Source of the DNA: Lentisphaera marina
GTDB lineage: Bacteria > Verrucomicrobiota > Lentisphaeria > Lentisphaerales > Lentisphaeraceae
Assembly (NCBI RefSeq): GCF_028745505.1
Contig: NZ_JAQZZL010000001.1
Span: 868,001 to 932,000 of the forward strand
Direction of reading: 5' to 3'
DNA: 64,000 nt
Shown: positions 1 to 7,482 of the stretch, piece by piece
Layout of the letters: each line of letters opens with the position of its first letter
Position numbering within the stretch: the first letter of the stretch is position 1
Made by a program: the position numbers and the translations under genes
Notes under the pieces: generated by a model
The model's input: only the letters and a program-made list of their open reading frames with translations
What the model was told of the DNA's origin: nothing
Databases searched by the model: none

Positions 1-1719
1 ACCTTTTTCCCACCAATTGACGGGTATGAGAAAGGGGATGACCATTTTAAATTCATGGGCTCGATTCATATAACGAATCATAAGAGAGTTGTAGTTTTTG
101 AGCTTTATCCAATGATCGATATCGTTTTGTGCCCTCATGAGGGTTCCCGTTTCAGAAATGATAAGGGGTTTCAAATTATCAGTTAGTAACATGTGATTGC
201 GCAAAAGATCCAAATCGGCTTCTAATCTTCCTGCAAGGTAGCCCCCATAATTGTTGACACGGTTTGGATCGTTGATGATAAGTTCTTTAACTTCATAAAA
301 ATGATGCGAGTAGAAGTCCAGGTAGTCTTTAGTTAAATCCATAAAGCGCAATTGTTCTTCGGCTAGTTTAAATCCATCTTTACCTCCAGCTTCTAAATGC
401 ATCCATGCACTAGCAGGGCCACCAACTTTGATGTTTGGGAGTCGTTTTTTAATTGCTCTTGACGTTTTATTGTGAAAGTCTGCTAGTAGTTTCCAGCTAT
501 CATAGCCTTTTTCCCAATGATAAAGCCATTCACTTTTGATCGTTGATTCATTCTTGACTTCCCAATAATTTGCTATTAAGCCATTTTTACGTTTTGTTGC
601 CTCAATATATTCAGCGGCGAGAGCTGCTGCAGAATCGAAAAGCTCAACTGCCGGGGTGCCTTTTTCATTTTTGCTTTTAATATTTTGGGGTTCCATCCAG
701 CTAGGCCAATTATTAAGACACTGTACAAATTCAAAGTTTTTTGGGTAATTTTCATTTAAAAAACTAATTTTATTTTCATCTGGAAAATAATTTTTTTCAA
801 AAAATGATGGGTCACTCCATCCAGGACGACTGGGATCTTCAACTAATTTTGGTGTGTTTTTGATGCCAAAACCTTTTTCAAGAAGTGGCGCAAGCTTAGT
901 CATTTGTCTACCGGGTAAAAAACCACTTTTTTTGAGTTCGCCCAAGGCCTGAAGATGTATTTTTGGACCATCTATATTGGAATATATTCGCTTGAATTTA
1001 TCTTGTTCAAGTTTGGTGATACCTTCAATGTTTCTATTAATATGAGGATAGACCGTGGCCTTAATATCTAATATGGGGGAGTTTGCACCAAGAATAGACC
1101 AGGCGCGGTCGTCGAAATTAGGAGAGATACCATTTTTACTGTAAAAAATTATTGAATCAATGGATCCTGAGCCATGAATTTCCAGAACATATTTTTCATT
1201 ATATAAGATCTTGAGATCTTTAATTCTAGAGGAATGATATTTTTTATTAGATATTTTATGCTTAAGTTCAAGCTTTTTTGGACCTTTGACTCTGACTTTG
1301 AGCTTGTTTAGATCAACTCCCTTGATATTGCACTCATCAAATAAATTTAGGTTGTTAGTTATCGAGGTGGGCAGAGGGATTTGTATTGAATTTGATAATT
1401 GAATAGGCTTATCAAGAAAAATTATTGATCGTAAAAGCTTCTCACCCGTGTTGATATGGTTGAACCATTTTACTTCATATTTTTCTGAAGCGCTAAGTCT
1501 AAAAAGTGCTTCGAGAGCGTCTTTTTGAATTTGAACTTCAGTTGGTAAAGTAATAGCTTTCTGAAGTGTTTGAACTTCTGCAGATTTGTTTTTTTGAGTG
1601 TAATTGGTTGTATTATTTTTTTCTTTAGCTTTATCTGGTGACCAACTTATTAGTAAAATGAATAAGCAACAAACGGCTAAAGTATTTGTTAATCTGCTAA
1701 TGTATTTTTTTAAAAGCAA
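1..1719 (-). CDS. Secreted agarase/porphyranase-like glycoside hydrolase (partial, 3' end outside window)
   Basis: An uninterrupted minus-strand reading frame runs from a TTG at 1719 off the left edge (573 codons). The TTG is 2 nt after the upstream stop and begins a signal peptide (LLLKKYISRLTN, then a hydrophobic LAVCCLFILLIS stretch); there is no in-frame ATG nearby. A beta-rich N-terminal part of about 300 residues is followed by a TIM-barrel-like part with NNWPSWM, NYWEVKNE and IISETGT. The two Glu in the last two motifs fit the acid/base and nucleophile of clan GH-A enzymes. The overall layout resembles GH86 beta-agarases/porphyranases, but I cannot separate this from GH50 or GH39 without a search. 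It is the last visible gene of the pseudopilin/LamG-like group and probably acts outside the cytoplasm on a marine polysaccharide. The family call is inference; secretion and the two Glu motifs are seen directly. Confidence 0.6.
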   Translation of the reverse strand, partial: MLLKKYISRLTNTLAVCCLFILLISWSPDKAKEKNNTTNYTQKNKSAEVQTLQKAITLPTEVQIQKDALEALFRLSASEKYEVKWFNHINTGEKLLRSIIFLDKPIQLSNSIQIPLPTSITNNLNLFDECNIKGVDLNKLKVRVKGPKKLELKHKISNKKYHSSRIKDLKILYNEKYVLEIHGSGSIDSIIFYSKNGISPNFDDRAWSILGANSPILDIKATVYPHINRNIEGITKLEQDKFKRIYSNIDGPKIHLQALGELKKSGFLPGRQMTKLAPLLEKGFGIKNTPKLVEDPSRPGWSDPSFFEKNYFPDENKISFLNENYPKNFEFVQCLNNWPSWMEPQNIKSKNEKGTPAVELFDSAAALAAEYIEATKRKNGLIANYWEVKNESTIKSEWLYHWEKGYDSWKLLADFHNKTSRAIKKRLPNIKVGGPASAWMHLEAGGKDGFKLAEEQLRFMDLTKDYLDFYSHHFYEVKELIINDPNRVNNYGGYLAGRLEADLDLLRNHMLLTDNLKPLIISETGTLMRAQNDIDHWIKLKNYNSLMIRYMNRAHEFKMVIPFLIPVNWWEKG

Positions 1720-1721
1720 AG

Positions 1722-2366
1722 TTATTTGTGTTTGACTTTAATATTATCAAACTGATATGAATATCCAGTTTTTGCTTGCCCTGGCCATACTGAACTGGCC
1801 ATGTAGATATGCTTAAATTGCTTATTTATGGTATGCGTTCCTTGGTAGATTGGCTTTGAGCTACCTTTGTCTACTAGACTTATTTGGCATACTCCTTTTG
1901 AGCGGTTTAAAACCAGTTCAAGCGTCATCCAGGTATTTGCCTGGTAAGCACAAATTTCGGAAGCTTTTAGTTTGCCACTTTCTAAATTAGTTGCACGTAA
2001 TTTAAGTTTTCCTGAAGTAGTCTCTAATCTAAAAAGTTCTTTGTTAACATCCCAGTCAGTTATTGTCAGGAGTTTTCCTGCCGGAGTGGCGGAGGTATTG
2101 ACTCTAAGATCAGTAGTTAGTTTGAATGAATCTTTATTTTTAGGAGTTTTTAAAAGAATTCTGATCTTAGCGGAGTCATTTTTGCCTTCACTGAATACTT
2201 GAAGGATGTGATTATCTTTAGTATCAGCTACTATTTTGAATTTTCCTTTTACTCCAGGAACTTCAGTGCTGTTCAAGGGAGCCTTATCAAAATCTAATTC
2301 AACTGAATTTGCAAATGCCGACGTGTTAAAAAGTAATGATGTGAACAATAATAATGTGAGTCTCAT
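1722..2366 (-). CDS. Secreted LamG-like (concanavalin-fold) protein, function unknown
   Basis: The start MRLTLLLFTSLLFNTSAFA is chosen because it opens a clean signal peptide and lies 20 nt after the upstream pseudopilin stop. A longer frame would begin inside that gene. The mature part, about 195 residues, begins VELDFDKAPLNSTEVPG and ends SYQFDNIKVKHK. That final FDNIKV strand and the alternation of short hydrophobic strands are typical of LamG/concanavalin jelly-roll modules that accompany polysaccharide-active enzymes. No catalytic motif is visible, so sugar binding is only an inference. It sits directly between a pseudopilin and the agarase-like gene, 2 nt from the latter, and is probably co-transcribed with both. 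Confidence 0.7.
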   Translation of the reverse strand: MRLTLLLFTSLLFNTSAFANSVELDFDKAPLNSTEVPGVKGKFKIVADTKDNHILQVFSEGKNDSAKIRILLKTPKNKDSFKLTTDLRVNTSATPAGKLLTITDWDVNKELFRLETTSGKLKLRATNLESGKLKASEICAYQANTWMTLELVLNRSKGVCQISLVDKGSSKPIYQGTHTINKQFKHIYMASSVWPGQAKTGYSYQFDNIKVKHK

Positions 2367-2386
2367 ATTATAACTTTTTTTTGTAA

Positions 2387-3220
2387 TTATGGTTTTGGTA
2401 TTGCCTGCCATGCAGTACCTCGGAAATCATACCCATCTGGGTTTCGACTTGATGAATTATCAAGTCTAATCATGGTGCTGTAATAATTGACTGTAGCTGC
2501 ATGTCCATCGGCATATAGGTAGTTCGATTTTACTCCATGGGGAAGTACACCATTAGTCAACAAGCTTCTTGGATTGCCAATACTGGAATTATGGTTGCCT
2601 AGAACGTTATTATCTTTCATATTTTCTCGCATTACTATCGTATCTGCACTTCCGAAAATATGATCATTGTAATTTGCGGATACAGGTGTTGTGTAATTCC
2701 CACCTGTATGATATCCAGAAATGCCTAAAATGTTTCCACCCGTTATAGCATTCAGCGAATAAGTCCTAGGCACTGTTATGGTGGTAGTCCGCTCAAGTGC
2801 ATCACTTGCACATGTGTACAAGCTAGTAGCTAATCCTGCATGGGGTGCATAGGTAGGCCAAATGCTTCCATTTTGAGCTGTAGTTAGGTCCATTTCTCTA
2901 CCATCATAACCCATTCCTAGCATGTCATCAAAAGAAACGCTTCCATAACTTGGGTCACCAACCATAGAAACTGAGTTGTTTAAAGATGAATATGGATAAT
3001 ATGAGTCGTTATCACCTTGGTACATGGTTATTGCGATAGCAATTTGTTTTTGATTGTTAGTACAAGCTGATTGCTTGGCACTTTCTCTTGCTTTTTTAAG
3101 TGAAGGAAGAAGGAGACTTGCTAATATTCCAATGATTGCAATTACTACCAATAATTCAATTAATGAAAATCTTTTAGTTGAACTAGGTGTTCTTATTTTT
3201 AGACTAATCGGCATAAACAT
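2387..3220 (-). CDS. Pseudopilin-like protein with H-x9-DG C-terminal domain
   Basis: The N-terminus has a short basic leader followed by [20 protein letters not shown], the type IV prepilin/type II secretion pseudopilin helix, with Glu at +5 of the mature protein. The residue before the expected cleavage site is Arg rather than the usual Gly. The body contains the [12 protein letters not shown] region and the C-terminus carries [14 protein letters not shown], matching the H-x9-DG domain common in PVC bacteria. The length (277 aa) is typical. Two alternative ATGs lie two codons apart at the start. It leads a short group with the LamG-like and agarase-like genes; an IS30 element now begins about 110 bp upstream of it. 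Export and assembly into a type II-like pseudopilus is family knowledge, not shown here. Confidence 0.88.
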   Translation of the reverse strand: MFMPISLKIRTPSSTKRFSLIELLVVIAIIGILASLLLPSLKKARESAKQSACTNNQKQIAIAITMYQGDNDSYYPYSSLNNSVSMVGDPSYGSVSFDDMLGMGYDGREMDLTTAQNGSIWPTYAPHAGLATSLYTCASDALERTTTITVPRTYSLNAITGGNILGISGYHTGGNYTTPVSANYNDHIFGSADTIVMRENMKDNNVLGNHNSSIGNPRSLLTNGVLPHGVKSNYLYADGHAATVNYYSTMIRLDNSSSRNPDGYDFRGTAWQAIPKP

Positions 3221-3330
3221 AAAATAACAATCCTAAATTGTTTAATCATAATATATTATACAGATTATATCTATCCAAATTTTCATTGGTTTTTCAGCTA
3301 ATTTTTATTTTATATAAAAAAGTCTCACTT

Positions 3331-4443
3331 GAATTCAACTCATAAGTGCAACACCCACTTTTTTTGTTAAATCAATTCCAGTTAGTTTCTGAAATACTTC
3401 ATAAGGTGTTTTAAACTTCAAGCATTTTCGAGGTCTATTATTAAGCTTGTGAACAGCAATTTCAACCTCTGAAACATTAACTTTATCAAGAGGCATATTC
3501 TTAGGGAAATATTGACGTAGCAAACCATTGGCATTTTCATTCTGCCCTCGCTCCCATGAATGATATGGTTTAGCAAAATAGCTTTTACATTCCAAGATTT
3601 CAGAAATACTTTCATGTTTAGCAAATTCTTTCCCATTATCAAATGTTAGGGTATGAACTTGTTCTTTAATGGGTTTTAACAAATTAATGATGGCTTCACT
3701 AACTAAAGAAGCCTTTTTTTGAGAAACAGGCAGTGCTAATCGTACTTTTGATTTACGGTCATCCATTGTTACTATTGCGCCTTTATGAGCTTTCCCTATG
3801 ATTGTATCAAGCTCCCAATCACCAACTCGTTCTCTTTTATTAGCCGCTTCAGGGCGCTGATCTATATCAACTCTGTTGGGAATGCCATTCCTACTGTGTT
3901 GGTTACCATATCGCTTACGGTAAGGTTTACCTTGATGTCGAAGCAATTTATACAATTCGCCTCCAGACTGCTTGTCTTTGAGAATGTATTGGTAAATGGT
4001 TTCATGATGAAGAGACACTGCCTTATCATCTTTTAATCGACCTACTATTTGTTCAGGGCTCCAATCCATTTCAAGATGTTCATTGATATAAGTCTTAATC
4101 TCAACGTTTAACTTAACTGCTTTCGCTTTCTCTTTTTGTCGCCTTTGAGCTAGTTCATTAGCCTGTTTATTACGATATCCACGTTGGCCTATATTACGAT
4201 TAATCTCACGTGATAACGTACTTGTTGAACGACTGAGCTTTTTTGCTATTTTATTGAGTGATTCGCCTGCCTTTCGCTCTAACTCAAGGTAATGTCTTTC
4301 TTCAAGACTCAGGTGTTTATAGGACATGATAGTCTCCTCTGTGTTTAGTTTGGTCACTAATACAGATTACATCTGAGTCTTGTTTTACTCGATATCTTAC
4401 ATACTAGTGACTAACAGAGGTGTTGCACTTACTACTCGAATTC
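3331..4443 (-). mobile_element. IS30-family insertion sequence
   Basis: The element carries one intact transposase gene and has imperfect terminal inverted repeats. The core TAAGTGCAACACC at 3343-3355 is matched by GGTGTTGCACTTA at 4419-4431. Extending outward to the GAATTC on each side gives 21 of 25 matching positions. Because GAATTC is palindromic, the exact ends and the target duplication cannot be fixed by eye. The sequence GAATTCA(A/G)CTCAT also occurs as a direct repeat at 3331-3343 and 4438-4450. The right end lies 3 nt from the stop codon of the sialate O-acetylesterase-type gene, and the left end lies upstream of a pseudopilin, so neither gene is interrupted. Confidence 0.85.
3335..4327 (-). 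CDS. IS30-family transposase
   Basis: The start at MSYKHLSLEERHYLE is chosen because it is the conserved IS30 N-terminus; an upstream ATG would add ten residues. An HTH_38-type helix-turn-helix occupies about residues 5-50 (SLNKIAKKLSRSTSTLSREI). A DDE integrase core follows: the first Asp in GDWELDTIIG, the second in TFDNGKEFA, and the Glu in GQNENANGLLRQY. All three are present and the frame is open from start to stop, so the protein looks functional. At 330 residues it is normal for the family. It nearly fills the element, reaching within about 10 nt of the left inverted repeat core. Confidence 0.95.
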   Translation of the reverse strand: MSYKHLSLEERHYLELERKAGESLNKIAKKLSRSTSTLSREINRNIGQRGYRNKQANELAQRRQKEKAKAVKLNVEIKTYINEHLEMDWSPEQIVGRLKDDKAVSLHHETIYQYILKDKQSGGELYKLLRHQGKPYRKRYGNQHSRNGIPNRVDIDQRPEAANKRERVGDWELDTIIGKAHKGAIVTMDDRKSKVRLALPVSQKKASLVSEAIINLLKPIKEQVHTLTFDNGKEFAKHESISEILECKSYFAKPYHSWERGQNENANGLLRQYFPKNMPLDKVNVSEVEIAVHKLNNRPRKCLKFKTPYEVFQKLTGIDLTKKVGVALMS

Positions 4444-4446
4444 AGC

Positions 4447-5964
4447 TCATTTGATTTTTTGAGCGGGGAAGGCGTAGACGGGCCAGCCGCTTTTTTCGCT
4501 AAGATTTGGGATGGCAATATCACTCCAGCCCATGCGAACGAACTTTGGTGCGGAAATCGCAGGGGAAGAAACTTCCACAGTTTTGCCTTTGATCACGGCT
4601 TTGGCAGCTACGAAATTTTTGCCATCAGCAGAGAGCTCAAAGTGTGAAAGGTCTTTGCCGTCGAAAGTGGTGAGTGAGCTTTTGAGATTCTTGAAGTTAA
4701 CAATGACTTTTCCCTTTGCGGACTTCGCAGAGGCGAATTCGGGTGCGGAGGCATTATTGGACTTGCCATAATTTTTATTGAGTGCGAGGGCCGCAAGTCT
4801 TTCACCAACGGGACGTTTATGTTGCGGGTGAATATCTTTGATATTGATATTGGTGTCATGAATGGGAACGATGCCAATTCCGGGGACTTCTTTTGCCGCA
4901 CGGTACTGAGCCTTCCAGATGGTATCGCTAAGGGTGTGATCTTTGGGGTTTTGACCACGAGTGTAATCGAATGGCGCAATTTGTACCTGGTAGAGTGGGA
5001 TATCTTTAACTCTGAAGGCTTTTGACCAACCATAGGAAAGAGCTTTGAGTTTTTCAAAATACTTTTGATCACCACGGTTAGATTCACCTTGATACCAGAT
5101 CGAGCCTTTGATGGCATAGGGTGTGAGGGGAGCGATCATGGCATTATAAATAAAATTCTCAGCCCAGCCATTTAGACGATCTTCAATGTAGGGAAGTTTG
5201 ATGCCCTTTTTTTCAGCAACTAGAGCTTGTTTTAAGGAGTCATTCATTTTTTGCAGTCGAGTCATTCGCTGAGCTGGATTACTTACATAAGGATGTTTGC
5301 GCAAGGGAAGGTTTTGGCTTTTGTAACCCTCTTCTGAAATGAAGCAGTCAATGCGCATGCCACCCCAGTTGGAGTCCAGAATGGCTACGGGAACTTTGAG
5401 TTCGGTGTGGAGTTTAGCGGCAAAGTAAAAGCCAACCGCAGAAACCATGTGGGACTGATTAATGAATTCTGCAGGGAGTTTCCAGCGACCTAGGGTATCA
5501 TCCAATGGAATACCTGATTGCAGGTGATGCTCGACATGGAAAAAACGAATCTGCTTATTATCAGCAAAAGTTTTGGCGTATTCAAATTCCTGTTTATTGC
5601 TTTGAGCAAAAGTCCATTCCATGTTAGATTGCCCTGAAGCGAGCCAGACCTCCCCGACGAGGATGTCATCTAACTTAAGAGAGTTTTTCCCACTAATAGT
5701 CATGGGACGACCGACAGAAGAAGCTTTTAGAGGATCCAATTCGATCATCCATTTACCCTTTTGGTTCGGCAGGGCAGTTTTAGTTTGGCCCGCAAATTGT
5801 ACTGTTACCTTTTCGCCTTGATCGGCCCAACCCCAAACAGGAACTTTGGCGTCGCGCTGGAGTATCATGCTACTATCAATTATCTTTGGCAGAACGACGT
5901 CAGCAAATAATTGACTAGATAGTAGGAGCATGCTCAAACTGATGAGTTTATTGTAAATGGTCAT
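4447..5964 (-). CDS. Sialate O-acetylesterase-type SGNH esterase, secreted
   Basis: A signal peptide (MTIYNKLISLSMLLLSSQLFA) precedes the block typical of the SASA/DUF303 family: SMILQRDAKVPVWGWAD, then EVWLASGQSNMEW with the nucleophilic Ser in GQSNM (about residue 115). Later motifs include WYQGESN and a C-terminal region with DIHPQHKRPVGERLA, where the His is a likely catalytic partner. The 505-residue length is normal for bacterial members, which remove acetyl groups from sialic acids or from other acetylated glycans. In this degradation locus a broader polysaccharide deacetylase role is likely, but the substrate is inference. The stop codon lies 3 nt from the right end of the IS30 element, so its native 3' flank has been replaced. 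Confidence 0.87.
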   Translation of the reverse strand: MTIYNKLISLSMLLLSSQLFADVVLPKIIDSSMILQRDAKVPVWGWADQGEKVTVQFAGQTKTALPNQKGKWMIELDPLKASSVGRPMTISGKNSLKLDDILVGEVWLASGQSNMEWTFAQSNKQEFEYAKTFADNKQIRFFHVEHHLQSGIPLDDTLGRWKLPAEFINQSHMVSAVGFYFAAKLHTELKVPVAILDSNWGGMRIDCFISEEGYKSQNLPLRKHPYVSNPAQRMTRLQKMNDSLKQALVAEKKGIKLPYIEDRLNGWAENFIYNAMIAPLTPYAIKGSIWYQGESNRGDQKYFEKLKALSYGWSKAFRVKDIPLYQVQIAPFDYTRGQNPKDHTLSDTIWKAQYRAAKEVPGIGIVPIHDTNINIKDIHPQHKRPVGERLAALALNKNYGKSNNASAPEFASAKSAKGKVIVNFKNLKSSLTTFDGKDLSHFELSADGKNFVAAKAVIKGKTVEVSSPAISAPKFVRMGWSDIAIPNLSEKSGWPVYAFPAQKIK

Positions 5965-6113
5965 GTGAATTCCTTTAGAGTTTGGTTATTATTTGTAAAT
6001 AAGGATACGTGCCTTGATACAAGTTTTTGACTAGAGATAATTTTATTTGATAAGCTTAACTGTTAGAGCAAGGGCTTGTTACAAGAATTGATAATATTCG
6101 TTTATTGTCGCCG

Positions 6114-7481
6114 CTATTTTACTGCGGGCTCATTGAGTAATCTACTTAGAGTAGGTTCCATGGCTTTAGCCCATACTTGGTAACCCTTGGTGTTGGGGTG
6201 AAGTAAGTCGGGCATGAGAGTTCTTGAAAGTTTTCCTTGTTCATCGAGAAAAGCGTCATTGATGTCGAGGTGAAAGACCGTCTTTTCATCGGCGAGAGAG
6301 GGGAGCATTTTGTTGACTCGTTGGTTTTCTTGGCGTAGGGGATCTGAGTTGTCAGCTCCGCGCGGAAAGATGGATAAGACAAGGATTTTACTACCCGGAA
6401 GTTTCTTTTTCAGCGTTTCGACAATTTGTTCAATACCCTTAAAAGTATTTTCGGCCTTACCTTTGCGGACGTGGGTATTGTTGGTGCCGATCATGAGCAC
6501 CGTTACTTTTGGAGTCTGACCATCTATTTGACCGTTCTGAAGCCTCCATAAAACATGACCAGTCGTATTACCCCCAAAGCCCAGGTTCATGGCATTGCGG
6601 TGCTTGTAGTATTTATCCCATACAGGCATGCCCCACTGACCTTCGCGATCGTAAAAGTGAGTGATGGAATCTCCAATAAAGATGAGCTCGTGATTGGAAG
6701 TGGCGGCTTCTTTCACTTTAGCTTTGTGACGATCGCCATTTTGTGGTGTCGGCAGGATGGCAGAAACAGGATTAGGATCTCGAGCTTTGTCCCCGAGCGC
6801 CTTACTTATATAACTCTCCATTGCATTGCCCCAAGAAATGTAACCTTGGTCACTAAGATGTACGCCATCTTTGTAGTAGAGTGCCATATTCAACTGACCA
6901 TCTTTATTGAGGAAGCGCTGATAAATATTTAGGTAAAAGATCGATTCATTATCGGCGAACTCGGCGAGGGATTGATTGACATTACGATTCTTTTGATCGA
7001 GTTCTTGAACACCACGAGGAAGAATTGAAGTTAAGAGGATTTTGGATTGCGGGAAGCGCAAACGAAGTTCGGAAAGGGTTTTTTGAATCCCCGCCAAGGT
7101 ATCTTTTGGGCTGAAATTATTGGCATTGTTGGTTCCAATTAAAAGGCTGATGATTTTAGGCTTGAGTCCCTGGAGCTCACTATGCTCTAAACGCCACAAA
7201 ACATTTTGTGTCTTATCCCCACCAAAGCCGAGGTTTAAAACTTTACGGTCACCAAAAAAGTAGCCGTAACTCGGACTGCGTTCCCAGTAATGAGTTATGG
7301 AATCACCGATCAGCAATACATCCACATCAGCTTTGGCAATTTCGCGGCTCTTTTCTTGCTGACGTTCAGCCCACCACTGATGCGGCTGGGGGACAGGCAC
7401 AGTCGTCTGTGGAGCAGCAATTGCGAAGTTCGCAACAAATAGCAAGTGAATCAAGCAAGTAAATTTATTGATGAGTCTCAT
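6114..7481 (-). CDS. Secreted protein with two tandem SGNH/GDSL hydrolase domains
   Basis: After a signal peptide ending near ANFAIAA, two homologous PAF-acetylhydrolase-like SGNH domains follow. Domain 1 has LLIGDSITHYWE, NLGFGGDKTQNV, LLIGTNNAN and KDGVHLSDQGY. Domain 2 has IFIGDSITHFYD, NLGFGGNTTGHV, LMIGTNNTH and DLLHPNTKGY. Each keeps the Ser, Gly, Asn and His blocks, so both could be catalytic. Family members are esterases acting on acetylated sugars or lipids; the substrate cannot be read from the sequence. The start codon is one nucleotide after the stop of the upstream alpha/beta-hydrolase, which argues for translational coupling. Single-domain versions are the usual form, so this is an internal duplication. 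Confidence 0.88.
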   Translation of the reverse strand: MRLINKFTCLIHLLFVANFAIAAPQTTVPVPQPHQWWAERQQEKSREIAKADVDVLLIGDSITHYWERSPSYGYFFGDRKVLNLGFGGDKTQNVLWRLEHSELQGLKPKIISLLIGTNNANNFSPKDTLAGIQKTLSELRLRFPQSKILLTSILPRGVQELDQKNRNVNQSLAEFADNESIFYLNIYQRFLNKDGQLNMALYYKDGVHLSDQGYISWGNAMESYISKALGDKARDPNPVSAILPTPQNGDRHKAKVKEAATSNHELIFIGDSITHFYDREGQWGMPVWDKYYKHRNAMNLGFGGNTTGHVLWRLQNGQIDGQTPKVTVLMIGTNNTHVRKGKAENTFKGIEQIVETLKKKLPGSKILVLSIFPRGADNSDPLRQENQRVNKMLPSLADEKTVFHLDINDAFLDEQGKLSRTLMPDLLHPNTKGYQVWAKAMEPTLSRLLNEPAVK

Positions 7482-7482
7482 T

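Noticed and set aside
4608..5117. A 169-codon minus-strand frame inside the sialate O-acetylesterase-type gene
   Set aside because: It lies in another frame of a gene with clear family motifs, has no homology features and is rich in Ser/Pro/Lys as expected of a shadow frame.
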